NCBI RefSeq assembly: GCF_051020985.1
Contig: NC_135010.1
Span: forward strand, 4,710,001 to 4,774,000
Direction: 5' to 3'
DNA length: 64,000 bases
Origin: Nomia melanderi
Lineage: Eukaryota > Arthropoda > Insecta > Hymenoptera > Halictidae
The notes below the pieces were generated by a model, which saw nothing but the letters and a program-made list of their open reading frames with translations, was not told the origin of the DNA and made no database searches. Below, one piece after another: positions 48,613 to 61,179 of this stretch (the first letter of the stretch is position 1; the number at the start of each line of letters is the position of its first letter). A program made the position numbers and the translations under genes.

Positions 48613-51470
48613 GAATAAAAACGATTTTTTGTGATGAATGAAATTATGGTACTAAAATGTTAATGTACTGAAATATGGTATTCATATATAAAATTACTTG
48701 TTATTTAGAATGAAGTAAAATTCTTCAAAATTAAGTGATTTTGTGTGAACGATAATCAGCTGGGTAACAGTTTGCGGGAAGACATCATTTTACGTTATAA
48801 GCAACAAATACGAAAAACTGAGAAATTCGTTAATACATTTTCATTATATTGAAATTTCATTTGTATCTCTTGTACTGTCGTATAAAAATATAAAGTGAAT
48901 TAACGAAGCAGTATAAGAAGATTTAAACAAATAAATGTTATTTCTCAATTACTAAAGCTGTTCAATACTAGGTTCACAAATATCTGTTATACATTTAATC
49001 TACAATCCCTGGAAAATAAAATCTCCATTTATATAAACTTCAAAAACCGTAGCTTCAAAACTACAAAATTAATTATATTCCAATAATTACCAACCAAAAT
49101 CAGCATAAACTTTACCAAACAATGTTTATAAAATTCACTATTCATCAAACCGACGAATTCGATAAATTTACCGTAAAAAAATCATAATTCAGCAAAATAT
49201 CCGATTCTCAAGGATTTATCTGCGTAAGCTGCTTTCGCAGAGCTTCGACATATTAGCGTAAACACGAGTTCCCGTAGCCTCAGCAGTTTTTAAACGCGAT
49301 TAGCCCAGTCCGCGAGCTTTAAAATTCCGGGAATCCCCTTTAAAAAATCGGCTTCCGAAGATCGTATCCACGGCGCGAAGGGGAAAGGGGAGAATGTTAT
49401 AAAATCCAGGCCGGGTACTCGACAACCTGGAAGGATTTGCTTCGACTCGGCGAAGCATTCAGTCGCAAATCCCAAACAACTGTCGTGGACGCTTCGCGCT
49501 CCCTCTTCAACGACGCCCGGGCGTTAGGAACAATTCCCTGGAAGATCGGAGCTTCCGGAATCCGGAGAATGCGGGATTTTTAGGAAAACAATCACCGGAT
49601 CTCGTTCCACGATTCTACGAGGCTAATTTCGCTTGTCTGTTTCCATCTTCGAAATAGGACAAGTGTAAATTGGAGTCCCGGCGAAATAACGAGGCAAAAA
49701 TAAAGACAACAGACGTATAATGGAGGGCTCGCCTGACTCGGATACCGGAAACAGTCTCATTTTGAAGGAGAATGCTTGGATGAACGGATTTATAACATTG
49801 CAAATAAAGATGAAATATTAAGTAATTTTTGTGAATTCAAATTAAATGTTATTGGTTTGTTATTAATAATTATACTTTAAAGTAAATACAAGAATAGGAT
49901 ATGAATAGAATTTTGCTCTTTTCAATAAATTATTGATGATAAAGTAGTTGGGTTAATTATGGCTGACGAAGAGATCAGGCGAGTGGTTAAAGATGAGAAA
50001 TTTTGTGTAAAATATATTTGAAATATAATTGATGGTTTTGAAGGTATCAAGAGACTTAAATGAGACACAGTGTATGTTAGTAGTTAAAGTTATTATAGGG
50101 TTGTAACATAAATAAGTTCGATTTTGTTGAATGTTCTCTTTTCGTTATTGAGGAGGTATAGAATTACCTATATTTAATTGAGCGTATAATTTATGTTATT
50201 ATTTGTAATAGTTTTCTATAAAGACAATATTTGCAATGAATTGTAACTAAATACTTAGAAATTCTTATCTCAATATTTGCAATCGAACTTATTAATAAGT
50301 TTACAGTCTTTGGTTAACAGTTTCTTATTTTGTTCGAAATTAATATCAGACTATGTTCAAAGCTTCGAGAAAACAAATGTCTAACAGTTCTCCCGATGTT
50401 TTGAAAATTATCAGATATCTAACAGTTTTATATCTCAAAAATATAACTCCAAGCAGTGCGAACAAATACAGGAACTGATAATATCGTAAGCCATAAAATG
50501 AAACGCCTCTAATGTCCTCTATAACAACAGACATTATTGAGTGCAATCAAACCGCCAGTAACACAGAGCCAATGATAACGCGTTATCGATATATCGCGGA
50601 GCTGAAATTTGTGTTCGATTCGCTCGATTCGTCTCGGCACGTCCGGTTTACCGCGTTCGAAGCGTTGGTTCAGGTTAGGCTACGTTCTCTAGATCCGATC
50701 AATTTCGACGGGTTCCGACGCGTCGGATGTGCTCGGCTTAATCAACGCGAGGGAATATCTCATGCACGACTGGCTTCCGATTTAGCGAAATTAGGAAACT
50801 CCGGGCGGAACGAAGTTCTTGGCAAATTTTGAAAAAATTCCTACCTCTTACTTGTTTCGACCGAAACATCTAAATGAATGGCTCACTCGCCGAATCGATC
50901 AATTCCATAGAACAAAAACCGGAGAAAAATGACGCAATACTTGTACAATGACTTTCAAAATTGCCCTGTAAATAGAAACTTAAATAATCATTATAGAACG
51001 TACGTTACTTTATTATTACAGGCATAGCTTCAATCGAAAGAATATGTAAAACGTATGAAATAGTACAACTGCGAAGTAACTTTTATTATTACTGCAAGTT
51101 TTGCGTAGGCAATAGAATTTTTATTTCCTGGTATCACGCCCAATAATAAGGAAATTTATTTTAAATATGAAAGGTGAACAGCCAATGAAACATTTCGACG
51201 ATGAAATCTTAAACAATCCAAAAAGTGAAGTTCAGTTGGCCAAATGAGCAGTTCGAGTATCATAATAAAAGAATCATCAGCTTTGCGGGTAACGAAAAAG
51301 TGCTACTCAAGAGATTGAAAAACAATGGCCGGTCTACGCGAAGGTGTCATTTTATATCAATGAAACCAGCCCGTGCCCACCCCAGAATTGGAAGTCACGA
51401 CCGCAATCCGAGGACAGCGACAAGCTTGTTCAATCTGCGGACACCGTTCCCGGAAAAGGCATCGTCCTAG

Positions 51471-51568
51471 ATCGTTACACCAGTTCCGCGGCTTCCGCTC
51501 CAATTCGGGTTCGACGCCGTTCAACACCACGGGGCCACCGTCATCTCCTGATCTAGCCCCGGTGACAC
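51471..51568 (+). CDS. 5-HT2A: Probable 5-HT2 receptor exon (rest of intracellular loop 3)
   Basis: This is a tentative exon. A strong donor, ACAC|GTAAGT at 51569, closes an open reading frame that is Ser/Thr/Pro-rich. An acceptor TCCTAG ending at 51470 gives exactly the one-base start needed by the phase-2 end of the previous exon, producing Gly and then SLHQFRGFRSNSGSTPFNTT followed by GPPSSPDLAPVT, 32 codons, leaving phase 1. Competing acceptors (CCCCAG ending at 51385, CACCAG ending at 51483) give either the wrong phase or a stop before the donor. The composition suits a receptor cytoplasmic loop, but I do not recognise the sequence from other species. No TM6-TM7 exon was found between here and the end of the window. 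Confidence 0.5.
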
Positions 51569-54500
51569 GTAAGTGGTCTTCCAGCGAGAAGTCGGGAATT
51601 CGTGGCGCAGATGGGACGTTATTCCCGCCACGGAGATTGGCTATTCGTTACTGTTCGGGGCTCGACCCGACAACCAACTAAACGAGAAAGGATCCGGCAG
51701 AGTAAGCACGCGCAAATATATTACAAGCCAATGCTAAAATTTATGTTCGTTAAATGATACGCTTGAAATATCGTTTCGAACAGCTTTGGCTTTTCATTTT
51801 TCATATTTAACCTGTTAACTGTGGAATTTAGTTTGAAAAATGTCTCGTTTTGCGCGGAATAAAATTAAAAGTGAAGTGTATACTCGTGAAACGCAGGACG
51901 AATGCGTCTAGGGTATGTTTTAACGAAAAATCAAAGCAAAGAAGGATTACATGTTTATCTGGAAAAATAAATAATTCATCGTTGAAAGAATTAGTATCAT
52001 TTCAAAACGAAGGGTTTCAGTTTTCTTATTTCACAGCTATTGATATCTTAATAGCGTTAAACATCCTGAAGGAATTAAAAACTGAATAATTATAAAATGA
52101 TCGGTTGTTCTAGCGTTGCTCTAGTATTAACTAGTGTTAATCTATGATTTCTTTCATCAATTAATTAATTAGTAAATAATAAGTTAAAGTTCATAAGCCA
52201 AATATTGTTACACTTATAACAATTGATAACAGAAATATGTTTCACTTGAACTGGAATGTCATTTTGAGATATTCGTAACAAGCCTGACAAAATATTCTAT
52301 AGCTAAATTTCTAATGATGAATAAATAATACATAAGGGGTTAATTTTTCTGATAATCACTTTTGCCCTCGAGGGCTTCAAAACAAGACAATTTAAAATTG
52401 GTCATTACAAACTGAAAACTTTTATTTTATATATTACAACATTTATATTTATAACCGATAAAACATTGTAAAATAGATCTATGACTTTTCTTTTCATATC
52501 ATTTATTTATATGTTATTATGCTTTTCCTATTAAAATTCCTTCGAGTTGGCGATAATGTCAGCGAGGAAAAGCTCTAAGTACAAAGGGTCAATATAAAAA
52601 TTAAACACTGACTTCAAACATCCGTATATTATTTCAACTATTCAAATATTATTTCAATTATTCCGAGCTAGACGGTAGACAATGAACGGCCGCGTAATAA
52701 GGTAATTTCGCTCGTTGCAGTTCCCTCAAAATGTTCGAACAAGGCACCGAGTAACTTCTCCGTATTGGGTCGCTGTACTTGCCCGTAACCTTTGGCCCCT
52801 TAGCGAAAAGGATACCGCCCTGTCAATGACGTTGGAAGTTCACGATGCCGAAATGTTCGTGGTATGCAGACGTTGAACGTGTCCCGATGAAGTATAAAGA
52901 CAGTTAGGTTAATTCGCGTCGCAGCCATTTCCCCGAATTTCGAGACGCGTACAACTTTCCGTACGCGTAGGGGCGTAATATCGACTTGAGGTTTCGCGGA
53001 GTAACTAATCGAATTATCGGGAAAGGAAGGTTCGTGGGAAGTCTTGGATTGTTAGTCAGCCTATTATGTCACACCAATATTCACGGTAATTCAGCTGTCG
53101 TGAACAATTATTGGGTTAAGTGTTTCGTGACTGGTGATATGAACGAAAGAAGAATGATATATTGAATGAATCAAATAAAATATATTTGAAGACAAATATT
53201 GGTATTACGTATATCTTCGATGCGTTTAATTGAGTAAATGTTTTTCATGATTTATGATGGGATACAAATAATTTTGTGCTAATATACTATTTTGGTGGGG
53301 AGTGTATTAAAAATATATTTTTAAATTAATATTAAAATTTTATTTTTGAAATGATTCGGTTAGAAGTTTACCTTTTATGTAAAAGGTATGTAGTGGTTTT
53401 GATTTTATTTTTTGATATAGAATTCTATATTTTTTGAATGATAAATCTTATATATATATATTCATGCATATTGACTTCAGGGGTGAATATTTGTATAATA
53501 TTACATTTTTTAATGTCATTTCTGAAATTAGTGTCTTCATAACAAATGTTAATATATTCGAAATAATATAAAAATTACATGAAATTCTATTTCAATGCAA
53601 TGGTATTCAACTTCATGAAATCAAATATGTAATAAATGCACAGTCAACTAATTACTGAACGCAGTAATGTGTTCGTTGCCATTTTAAAATAAAATTACCT
53701 ATTTCATTCCATTTTCGAAGCAGAAATGCGAAATACCAAAATAACTGAGAAATCCATTTCATGTTCAAATGGATTTCCAATTGATTAAGCGAAAAGTACC
53801 AAATTAATATCTACCCCTAATGAAATTTTTACCTTTATAGGTTTCTTTTATATCTTTATCGATCCTACGTCTTCTCATTTTTTTTTAGATGTTTTACAAA
53901 CATTGTAGGAAAGGTGTAAAGATATGAAATTATAAAATATTCCGCGACATCGAAATCCGCCGCCATTATGAACCGTAAAATAAAAAGAAGAAATCGACAT
54001 TTTCGGAATTCCTCGGCTTGTTCGCGTCAATTATACATCGATTATACGTCGAAATAATTTCCATGCTAGCCGTTTTCCTTGATGCTCGGATTCGAACTGA
54101 ATTATTTCGTGCGCTCTTGTTCCCGCGAGGGTGTTTCGTTATCGTACGACCCAATATAAAAAAAAATTGCCCGTGGCTCGTGTTGCTAATTAGGCCTGGC
54201 CGAGATACACTTCCGGCGAAGGCCGATTTCGAACGAAATGGCGCCATTGTGCCTACATATTATAATTCCGGTATATACGCGACCCAATTTTTAGAACATT
54301 GGAATCACTGCCCCGATAATGCAAGTCCTTGGAGGGAAAAGGAGACGCCGATATCGGTCAGTTCGATGATGATGACGCTGTCGTGCTAATCGACAATTGT
54401 TGTAAGCACCACGGCGAAAGAGAATTGAAATTAAAATTTTGTAGATGGAGAAAGATCTAATAACACTATTTTATTATTTTGTATTAAATTCCGTATTAAA

Positions 54501-55271
54501 GTTTACAGAAAACAATATATTCAGAATCTTTGGTTTTTATATGCATAAAATTTTTATTTTATTCTTTAAGGTTCCTAGAAGTTCATATCAAAATTAGCAA
54601 AAAAGTCAATTATATTCGTTAAATGTTCGTTGGTAGTAATACTTATTTTATTTTATTTTTTAAGAATAAATAGAAACTTTCATTTTATACGATTATAATA
54701 TTCTATTTGCTGATGTTTTTCTATTCTACGAATTAAACATTCTGTTGCTTGATTTATAAATCAGAGATGGGTTTTATAATTATTTGAGATCAACTAGCCA
54801 ATAAATTAATTTAAAACAAAATATAACGATCGAAGACAAGCGACTGAAAATAATTTATGAATATTAATCTCAGAAAAATAAGTGATCATAAATAAGTTTC
54901 TTATATAATCTAGGATAAACAAATAATAAGCTTTTAGTAATTGTTAGTAGGAGATTTAAACAAAAACTTCAAAACTAAAATTTCTACAGCTAATATTAGA
55001 ACCACATAGGTACCAGACAAAATGACAGGTTGTAGTTTCCTCATTTTGCAATTACTCATATCATAAAAGTATTAAGTGACCAAAATTATTTAAAAAACTA
55101 ATATTTTCACTTATATACTGCATTGAATAGGAAATAAATATTACAATGAAAGGAAATTTATAACCTCTATTGTTGCCATGTTTATAATAATTATAGGACT
55201 AGGTCCACGCCAATATTTTAAGTCCGGGCGTTCTTGAAGGGCAGATGTTTAGCCCTTCAGTCTAAGGGTGA
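51569..55271 (+). other. Presumed 5-HT2 intron before the unknown minus-strand ORF
   Basis: It holds a repeat copy at 51812-52090, a degenerate element of the CCCCTTG family ending near 52335, and GC-rich patches at 52660-53040 and 53940-54400. No TM6 or TM7 coding sequence was seen. Confidence 0.5.
51812..52090 (+). repeat. Third, partial copy of the family related to the left part of the long repeat
   Basis: The stretch from about 51840 (TTTTGCGCGGAATAAAATTA) to ACATGTTTATCTGGAAAAAT is clearly similar to about 130-260 in the same orientation, including TATACTCGTGAAACGC-like and TATGTTTTAACGAAAAATC-like segments. A further relative starts near 42545. The apparent 79-codon ORF over it is therefore repeat, not gene. 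Confidence 0.55.
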
Positions 55272-56303
55272 TCACCCCTTTGGTCTCGGAGCGTCAACGA
55301 TCGTATTTAACATCGTCCCTGGTGCGATGTGAGCAAACTTGCTTTCGTTGACTTGAAGTCGTGCGTAAGATAGTGGACCCGCACGTTCGCCTACAAACGT
55401 CGCTGCGCCAACGAGCATCTCCATAGACGAGATGTCAGAATTCATAGACCAAACTGGGTGTACAGTGGTCAATCTGATAATGCGATCTCCCTGATAACTG
55501 TGGGTCGTAACTTGAGCAGAGGTGGACTGATCAGTACCGCCGTCCATCCGTCTGGTCTTACGTGTTGTTGAGGCTAGTGAGCTAAAAGAAGCTTCCAATC
55601 CCATCGAGTAGAGATCAGCGCTAACCAATCCCGCTTTAGTGGCTAATCCGCCTGATGGAATACGAGCTACAAAACTCTTCAGCAGTCTACCACTCACTCG
55701 CGCCAACAAGTTGTTGTAACAATGGACGTCTCTCTGAAGAGCGTCAACATCGTGATTGGCCGGCCAGATTTCTTCCGCATTTACAAGGAGGGAGTTCTCA
55801 ATTCCTCCATCCCACCGAGTCCCAGGGATAGGATTGTGGGCTCTAAAGAATGCTCGCAACTCAGGTGCGGTGCCAGGAGCAGATAAACGGCCCAACACAC
55901 CTCGAATATTCTGAGGCGTTAAATACAGAACAACTTCTTCAATTGAAGAAGATTCTGTAATAGGTGGCACAAAGCTATGCCAGATGTCATGACCAGACAT
56001 CTTTCCAATCGCACCAAGAATAGTTGCTGTAGCAACAGGAATCTGAGTTACTACCGCGAGCACTTGACGGACTTCCTCGCTAAATCGAACTGAAGAATCA
56101 ATAGGATAAGACTGTATTTCATGTTGTTCGTAACGAGCTTGAAAAACCCGATTTTCGAACAGATACAAGCTGACTCTGTAATATTGAAATGGAGTACATA
56201 TTTCGTAAATAGTACTAATCGTCCAAGTGGTTGACATCCTATTATATTCAAGAACAGACGCGAAACCAATACCGCGAGAGGCGACTGGGATGGGCTTAGC
56301 CAT
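55272..56303 (-). CDS. Intact 343-codon ORF of unknown family, possible endogenous viral element
   Basis: The frame opens at an ATG (56303-56301) with a natural-looking N-terminus MAKPIPVASRGIGFASVLEY and runs 343 codons to a TGA. There is no signal peptide, membrane segment or cellular domain I recognise. The protein is a mixed alpha/beta sequence with conserved-looking stretches such as TQIPVATATILGAIGKMSGH, PQNIRGVLGRLSAPGTAPEL and, near the end, LVGAATFVGERAGPLSYARL. Style and length recall capsid or nucleoproteins of RNA viruses, but I cannot assign a family. Base composition is much GC-richer than the surrounding AT-rich intron, and the frame has no stop, which argues for recent insertion or for selection. 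It sits antisense within the presumed downstream part of the 5-HT2 receptor gene. Alternatives: a domesticated or orphan host gene, or part of a transposon. Confidence 0.5.
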   Translation of the reverse strand: MAKPIPVASRGIGFASVLEYNRMSTTWTISTIYEICTPFQYYRVSLYLFENRVFQARYEQHEIQSYPIDSSVRFSEEVRQVLAVVTQIPVATATILGAIGKMSGHDIWHSFVPPITESSSIEEVVLYLTPQNIRGVLGRLSAPGTAPELRAFFRAHNPIPGTRWDGGIENSLLVNAEEIWPANHDVDALQRDVHCYNNLLARVSGRLLKSFVARIPSGGLATKAGLVSADLYSMGLEASFSSLASTTRKTRRMDGGTDQSTSAQVTTHSYQGDRIIRLTTVHPVWSMNSDISSMEMLVGAATFVGERAGPLSYARLQVNESKFAHIAPGTMLNTIVDAPRPKG

Positions 56304-56369
56304 CTGTCTCAGCTTCCACCTCTTTTGGGACAACTCCAGTTTTCTTCGCCATGCTAAAACAGTAAGAGA

Positions 56370-56672
56370 CTATAAAAATTCTCCGTCTCGCTCGTCGAAC
56401 AGAAGAATAAACTTGTGAACGCTGCCACCCATAAAACCATTAATTTTCAACTTTCCCTTGACCAACGCTGCATTCAAAGGATGTTTAGGTAAACGAGTGC
56501 TTCTCGTAAACCAAGAAAGGAGAGCGGGAGGGGAAGTAGCTTGCTCCGACACGCTTTGCGCCGCGGTTCTCAAAAGCCTTTCAAAATCTCGAGCTCGTTC
56601 GCGAAGTACTTCCGCTAAATTCTTAGCTCGATTGCCTAGGACGCGAAATTGAAATGACGCGGACGCGGCCAG
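56370..56672 (-). pseudogene. Upstream open segment in the same frame as the 343-codon ORF, ending in TAG
   Basis: About 100 codons read in the same frame as the downstream ORF: LAASASFQFRVLGNRAKNLA at the left end, a middle part with SWFTRSTRLPKHPLNAALVK, and an end with MGGSVHKFILLFDERDGEFL, then TAG at 56372-56370. The frame stays open between this stop and the ATG at 56303. No ATG opens the segment; the frame is closed upstream by TAA near 56697. A good acceptor-like sequence (pyrimidine run plus CCAG) ends at 56673, so it could be the start of an exon. It may be the end of a neighbouring viral gene, or the front of one protein now split by a nonsense change. I cannot choose between these. 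Confidence 0.4.
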
Positions 56673-58647
56673 CTGGAAGAAAGATTCGACAAATTAATTA
56701 AAATGTTCCTTGCCGATTATTTCCGGCCGAACGACCGAAGACTCGTCGATTCGGTTCATTGAGTGATGCCTATTGGAATTAAATATTTCGCTAGAAATTT
56801 TCGAATTTCTTTGATTCCTGAGAATTATAATTTAATTTTCATAATACTGATAAAATATAATTATTCTTGGATACAAATGAATGAAGTGAAAGATTTGTAT
56901 ATAGACTGTTTCATTTTAATCTATAAATGCAATTGTCGATGGAACTAATTGTTATTTAAAAAATGTCTTAAATGCAATTTTTTCTGTTTTAAGAGAGCAG
57001 TAATTTGGTACATTTACAATTTGTCTTTAGGTGAACGTGTGTATGAGATATGAAGATTACTGTTATTTTTTTAAGTACAATGTAATGATTTTGCAGTAGG
57101 TTATTCCTTTAAAAAAAGTTTTAACGTATGTACGTCGAAATCTCATCAAAATAGAAAAAGTTGCATTTGAGGCACTTTTTGAATGGCGAATAATTCCAGA
57201 AACACTTGCATTTGTGGATTAAAATGAGATACCTTATATAAACATGAAATTCGTTGACAGAGCATTTTTTTGGGAATTCTTTTTCTGTGGTTAAGTTATG
57301 ATACAGATATTTCTTATATGAAAATTAATCTAATTATTTTAAATATTCATTTTGAGTTTCTTAAGAATGTTTCTATACTGACAGTGCCTCGAATAATTGA
57401 TCTGTAATTCTTATTTATTTAAAAATATTTTTAAATCAGAAATTCCAATTATTTGTACTAACGATAACAACATGAAATATTTCATTCAATATAAAGTGCT
57501 CCAACATTTATTATAAAATATATTAATTATTTATCGTGTTTCTGTCTTCGTTACGAGAATAATTTTCCAGAGAAATTGTGTTAGTTTATTATTGAAATAA
57601 ATTCTCGTAACTGACACAGCACAATAAGCTAGTTCGACACGAAAATTCAATGAATATTAATGATGTAACATGATAAATCACTGTCCCCTTGAATTATTTC
57701 GTAACGCAGCTGTGGCTGTTTCCATTCGTCTTGAAAATAACCGTCGACAAAAAATTCATCTTCCCGAGGTTCTCATCTGAATCCGTCAAAGTTACCTTGA
57801 CTCAGTAGCAAAGAAATTCTTCAAATCTGTCCGACATTCGAAAAACCATGAAAACATCAAATAGAAAACAAATATTAAAGAACAATGAATAAGACCATCA
57901 ATCTGTTTCCCAAAAATCTTCAATTAATCCTTCCATATCTTTCTCCATGTCAGAATGAGAATATTCCATTACAATCTATTCAAATATACAATTTATCATT
58001 CATCCTATCATAACATTCCATACAAAAATAATTTTTCTCTCACATTTCAAAGATCTTTCCCTTCAAAGTCAAAGAACAAATCAAAATTAGTAGATTCGGA
58101 TTAGAATGTCGGTCAGCGCAGTGAGAAACGAAAAAAATCCCATAAATTTCATCTTCCGGCGAGAAGGCAGCTCTTCAAACATTGTTAATCGTCGGACGTC
58201 GGCGATTCCTTCGCTCTTCTTTCCCGGCTTTAATTAGCGCCGCGGCGCGGGTTCGTCCCGTGGAAAGGCGTCGGAATGAATTTCACGTTTATATCGTTTC
58301 TACTTCTACCGGCGAGCGTAACAAATAGCCAATCTCCTCGCCGGGAACGCGGCCTGAACCCTCGACCTATCTCGAAACGACATTTTATAACATCTTCGCC
58401 GACGTCTAGTGTCTTTAAAGCCACTCACGCTCGCAGACACCTCTGCGAGGCAAGGCACGCCGCTGCCCTCGCATTCTTGGCTCTAAGTGCCGGGAAACAC
58501 TTTGGGGCTTAATTCTTCCTCGACGCGGTTGTTGCTGCCGCGCCTGCCTCGATGAACGACCGGCAATCCTCTCGAAGAATAAATTCCAGCCTAGTTGCGA
58601 TTTCTCTCTGTGCAAGCTTTTCGAAGTTACCGCGCTAATCGCGCTGC

Positions 58648-58960
58648 TATTTCCGCTATCTTGGAGTTTTTACTACGTTCTGTTATGCACAGCTTGTGGA
58701 AGTTATATTGGATCATACCATAATGTAGCTTTTTTTTATACTGGCTTTTAGCGTGAAAAATTAACACGTTTCGGTTTTGATAATAAACGTTTATTTTACT
58801 ATTATTGGATTTCCATTATCTTGGATTTCTGTTTTGTTACGTATAGTTTGTGGAAACGATATTGAGTCATTCTATATAGAATATTGCTCTTTAATGCTAA
58901 AGTATAGAAAGTTAATACTTGGGTTTCTTATAATAATAAACGTTTATTTTTCTATTTCTC
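58648..58960 (+). repeat. Tandem duplication of about 150 bp
   Basis: Two diverged copies share TATCTTGGA, TTTTGTTACG, GTTTGTGGAA, then TAATAAACGTTTATTTT at the end of each (58781 and 58934). The 65-codon ORF over the second is repeat. Confidence 0.7.
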
Positions 58961-61049
58961 TATTAATTCCTTAATGCCATTTCTTAGACAGCGTTAAACG
59001 CTTTAGGAAATGAAGTATAAAATCGAATCACTTATGGGGCGATCTTGTTATAGTAAATTCAAGTGATTTGGTAATTATACATAATAGCTAATAATATTAG
59101 AGAATTTAAAAACAATTAATCTTCAATGTTAATGGTAATTATGTATAAACCTCGGCTATATTATTTCCACTAACTTTAACATATTCTAATATATCACTCC
59201 TATGCAGCTGAGTAAAAATTAAAACCAAGTACGATTACAAAAAAAAGTATAATTGCAAATTTCTGTGATAAAAACGAAATGCCTCGAGTTAAGTATGCAA
59301 TCTAGGTTCAATTAACGCGAATAGCGCCCGAGGTTTAATAAAACATCAGAAAAAATCACGAGGAATCACAAAAAGTAACTGACTGAAAAGTCAATCTACT
59401 AGCAAAACTGCTTTTTGCCCAAGAGTAATCACAAGAAGCTAACTTTTTCCAGAACAAGGGAGCTAGAGCACGTTACCAAAAGCATCAGCTTCGATTCAAT
59501 TTATCGATTCGATCAAACTTTCGATTTTCTTTTCCCAAGAATCAAACAATCAGGGAAGCCAACTGGGATTCTGTTTTCGAAGATCCACGTGAATATTTCG
59601 ACCTCGATCGTGGTACGCAGATAACTGTATTCGTTCGATGATCGAGGTTCAGAAGTGAACGATTCTGTTACAAAAACGATGAAGTCCGAATTGAATCCTA
59701 GCACGATCGATCCGGCACTTTGCCTTGCCAGAAGAAACTGGAAAGTGAAGAACGAACATCTCCGAGCAGCTTGGATGACTTTGGATAGTTTTATGGGGCA
59801 ATGATGTTGATTACAGTTTAACCACAGAGACGGAAATTATGTGCAAAATGATTTAGAGCTGTGATAAAAATGAAGGAACTAATATATTAAAAAAGAAAAT
59901 AGAAAGAAATTTTATTCCTTATCTTTCTGTGATATTTTTATTTCTGTATCAAAGTATAGGCCATTGGTGATATGGTTATAGTCTGATCATTATCACAAAT
60001 AATCATTTTTTATTTTAGTAATTAAATATAATTGTTTGCTAGTAGTACTATTATTACTCTATAATTCTATTCGTTTGGTTTAACTTTTTATAATAAGAAA
60101 ATAGCAATTGACAAAAGGATGAAGTCAATCATATTACAAGTTATTTTTCAAATTTGAAATGCACAAATATACAAATGAGTTTAGTAGCAAACTCGTAACT
60201 GTGCTGTCAAAAGCAAACATCGAAAATAAAATATTGCATCTGAATGTAAAAATGAGTGTTATTTGAAAAGAATAATTTATGTGTTTATTACTAATGTGTT
60301 GCTAGAGAAGAAACAGGCAATTGTTGGAAGTCTCATTTCATCCGCTCGTTAATGATAAAAATTCTGACGGTAAACGTCACGTTTTCCGACACTGCAACAA
60401 GCAGGACAGAAAAGAAAGCTCCTTTTGTTATCTTTATGATGCCAGGCTGGAACGAAAAACGTGTCAGTCAGAGTGAACCGCGCCAAGAATGGGATCACCA
60501 TCTCCAACTTTTTCTCAGGGGAGAAAAACGTCGCGGTTCGACCACTTTTCTACCCTAAATGTTTAGAAGCTAATAATATGAAATACTTGACAAATAGTAG
60601 CACAATAAATTGCAAATTCTAGTATAAAATTCATTTTTAATCATGAAACCTATTAAAAAGTATGCAAGGTTTCGAAATCAATGAAACTAGAAGGCAAAAA
60701 ATGAAAAACAAATAGATAAAAAATATTAGTAACGTCTACCGTATATATAAAGTGTCTTTTATGCCAATTAATTATATCGATACATTTTTTGTGAATACAA
60801 ACAAATTTATATTATAAAGAATTTTCAAAGGATCAGAGCATATTTCAAATGTAAACCATAAATTTGTTATAAACATATCCTTCACAATATATTATACATG
60901 AATCATGTTTTCACAATTTTCACGAAGAAAACATGTGTATAATATAACATAAATGATATAATAATATAACTATAATACATAATAATAAAAAGGTTATAAT
61001 ATAATATAATCATATAACTACGACATAAAATAATAAAACTGTAAGTTTC

Positions 61050-61155
61050 CAACTGTAATATTATAATGTAACTATAACTGTAACTATAACCATAGCTATA
61101 GCCATAACCCTAACTACAATCGCAGCTGTAACCGTTACCACAACTACAACATAAT
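61050..61155 (+). repeat. Hexamer-type microsatellite (AACTAT/AACTGT/AACCAT)
   Basis: A chain of degenerate six-base units such as AACTAT, AACTGT, AACCAT and AGCTAT, preceded by an ATAATATA-rich tract from about 60940. Confidence 0.75.
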
Positions 61156-61179
61156 AACATAAAAATTTCACGAAACACA

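Larger units (their letters stand above)
45253..51470 (+). other. 5-HT2 intron between the loop-3 exon and the probable next exon
   Basis: AT-rich with GC-rich patches at 46450-46900, 47940-48330, 49200-49790 and 50570-50830. It holds the right arm of the second inverted repeat, a tandem duplication at 48432 and a piece of the CCCCTTG element family at 49795-49965. No exon found. Confidence 0.55.

Noticed and set aside
52365..52588. Possible further TTAA element (CCCTCGAGGG... AAGTACAAAGGG)
   Set aside because: The ends pair poorly and neither flank is TTAA, so the boundaries cannot be supported.
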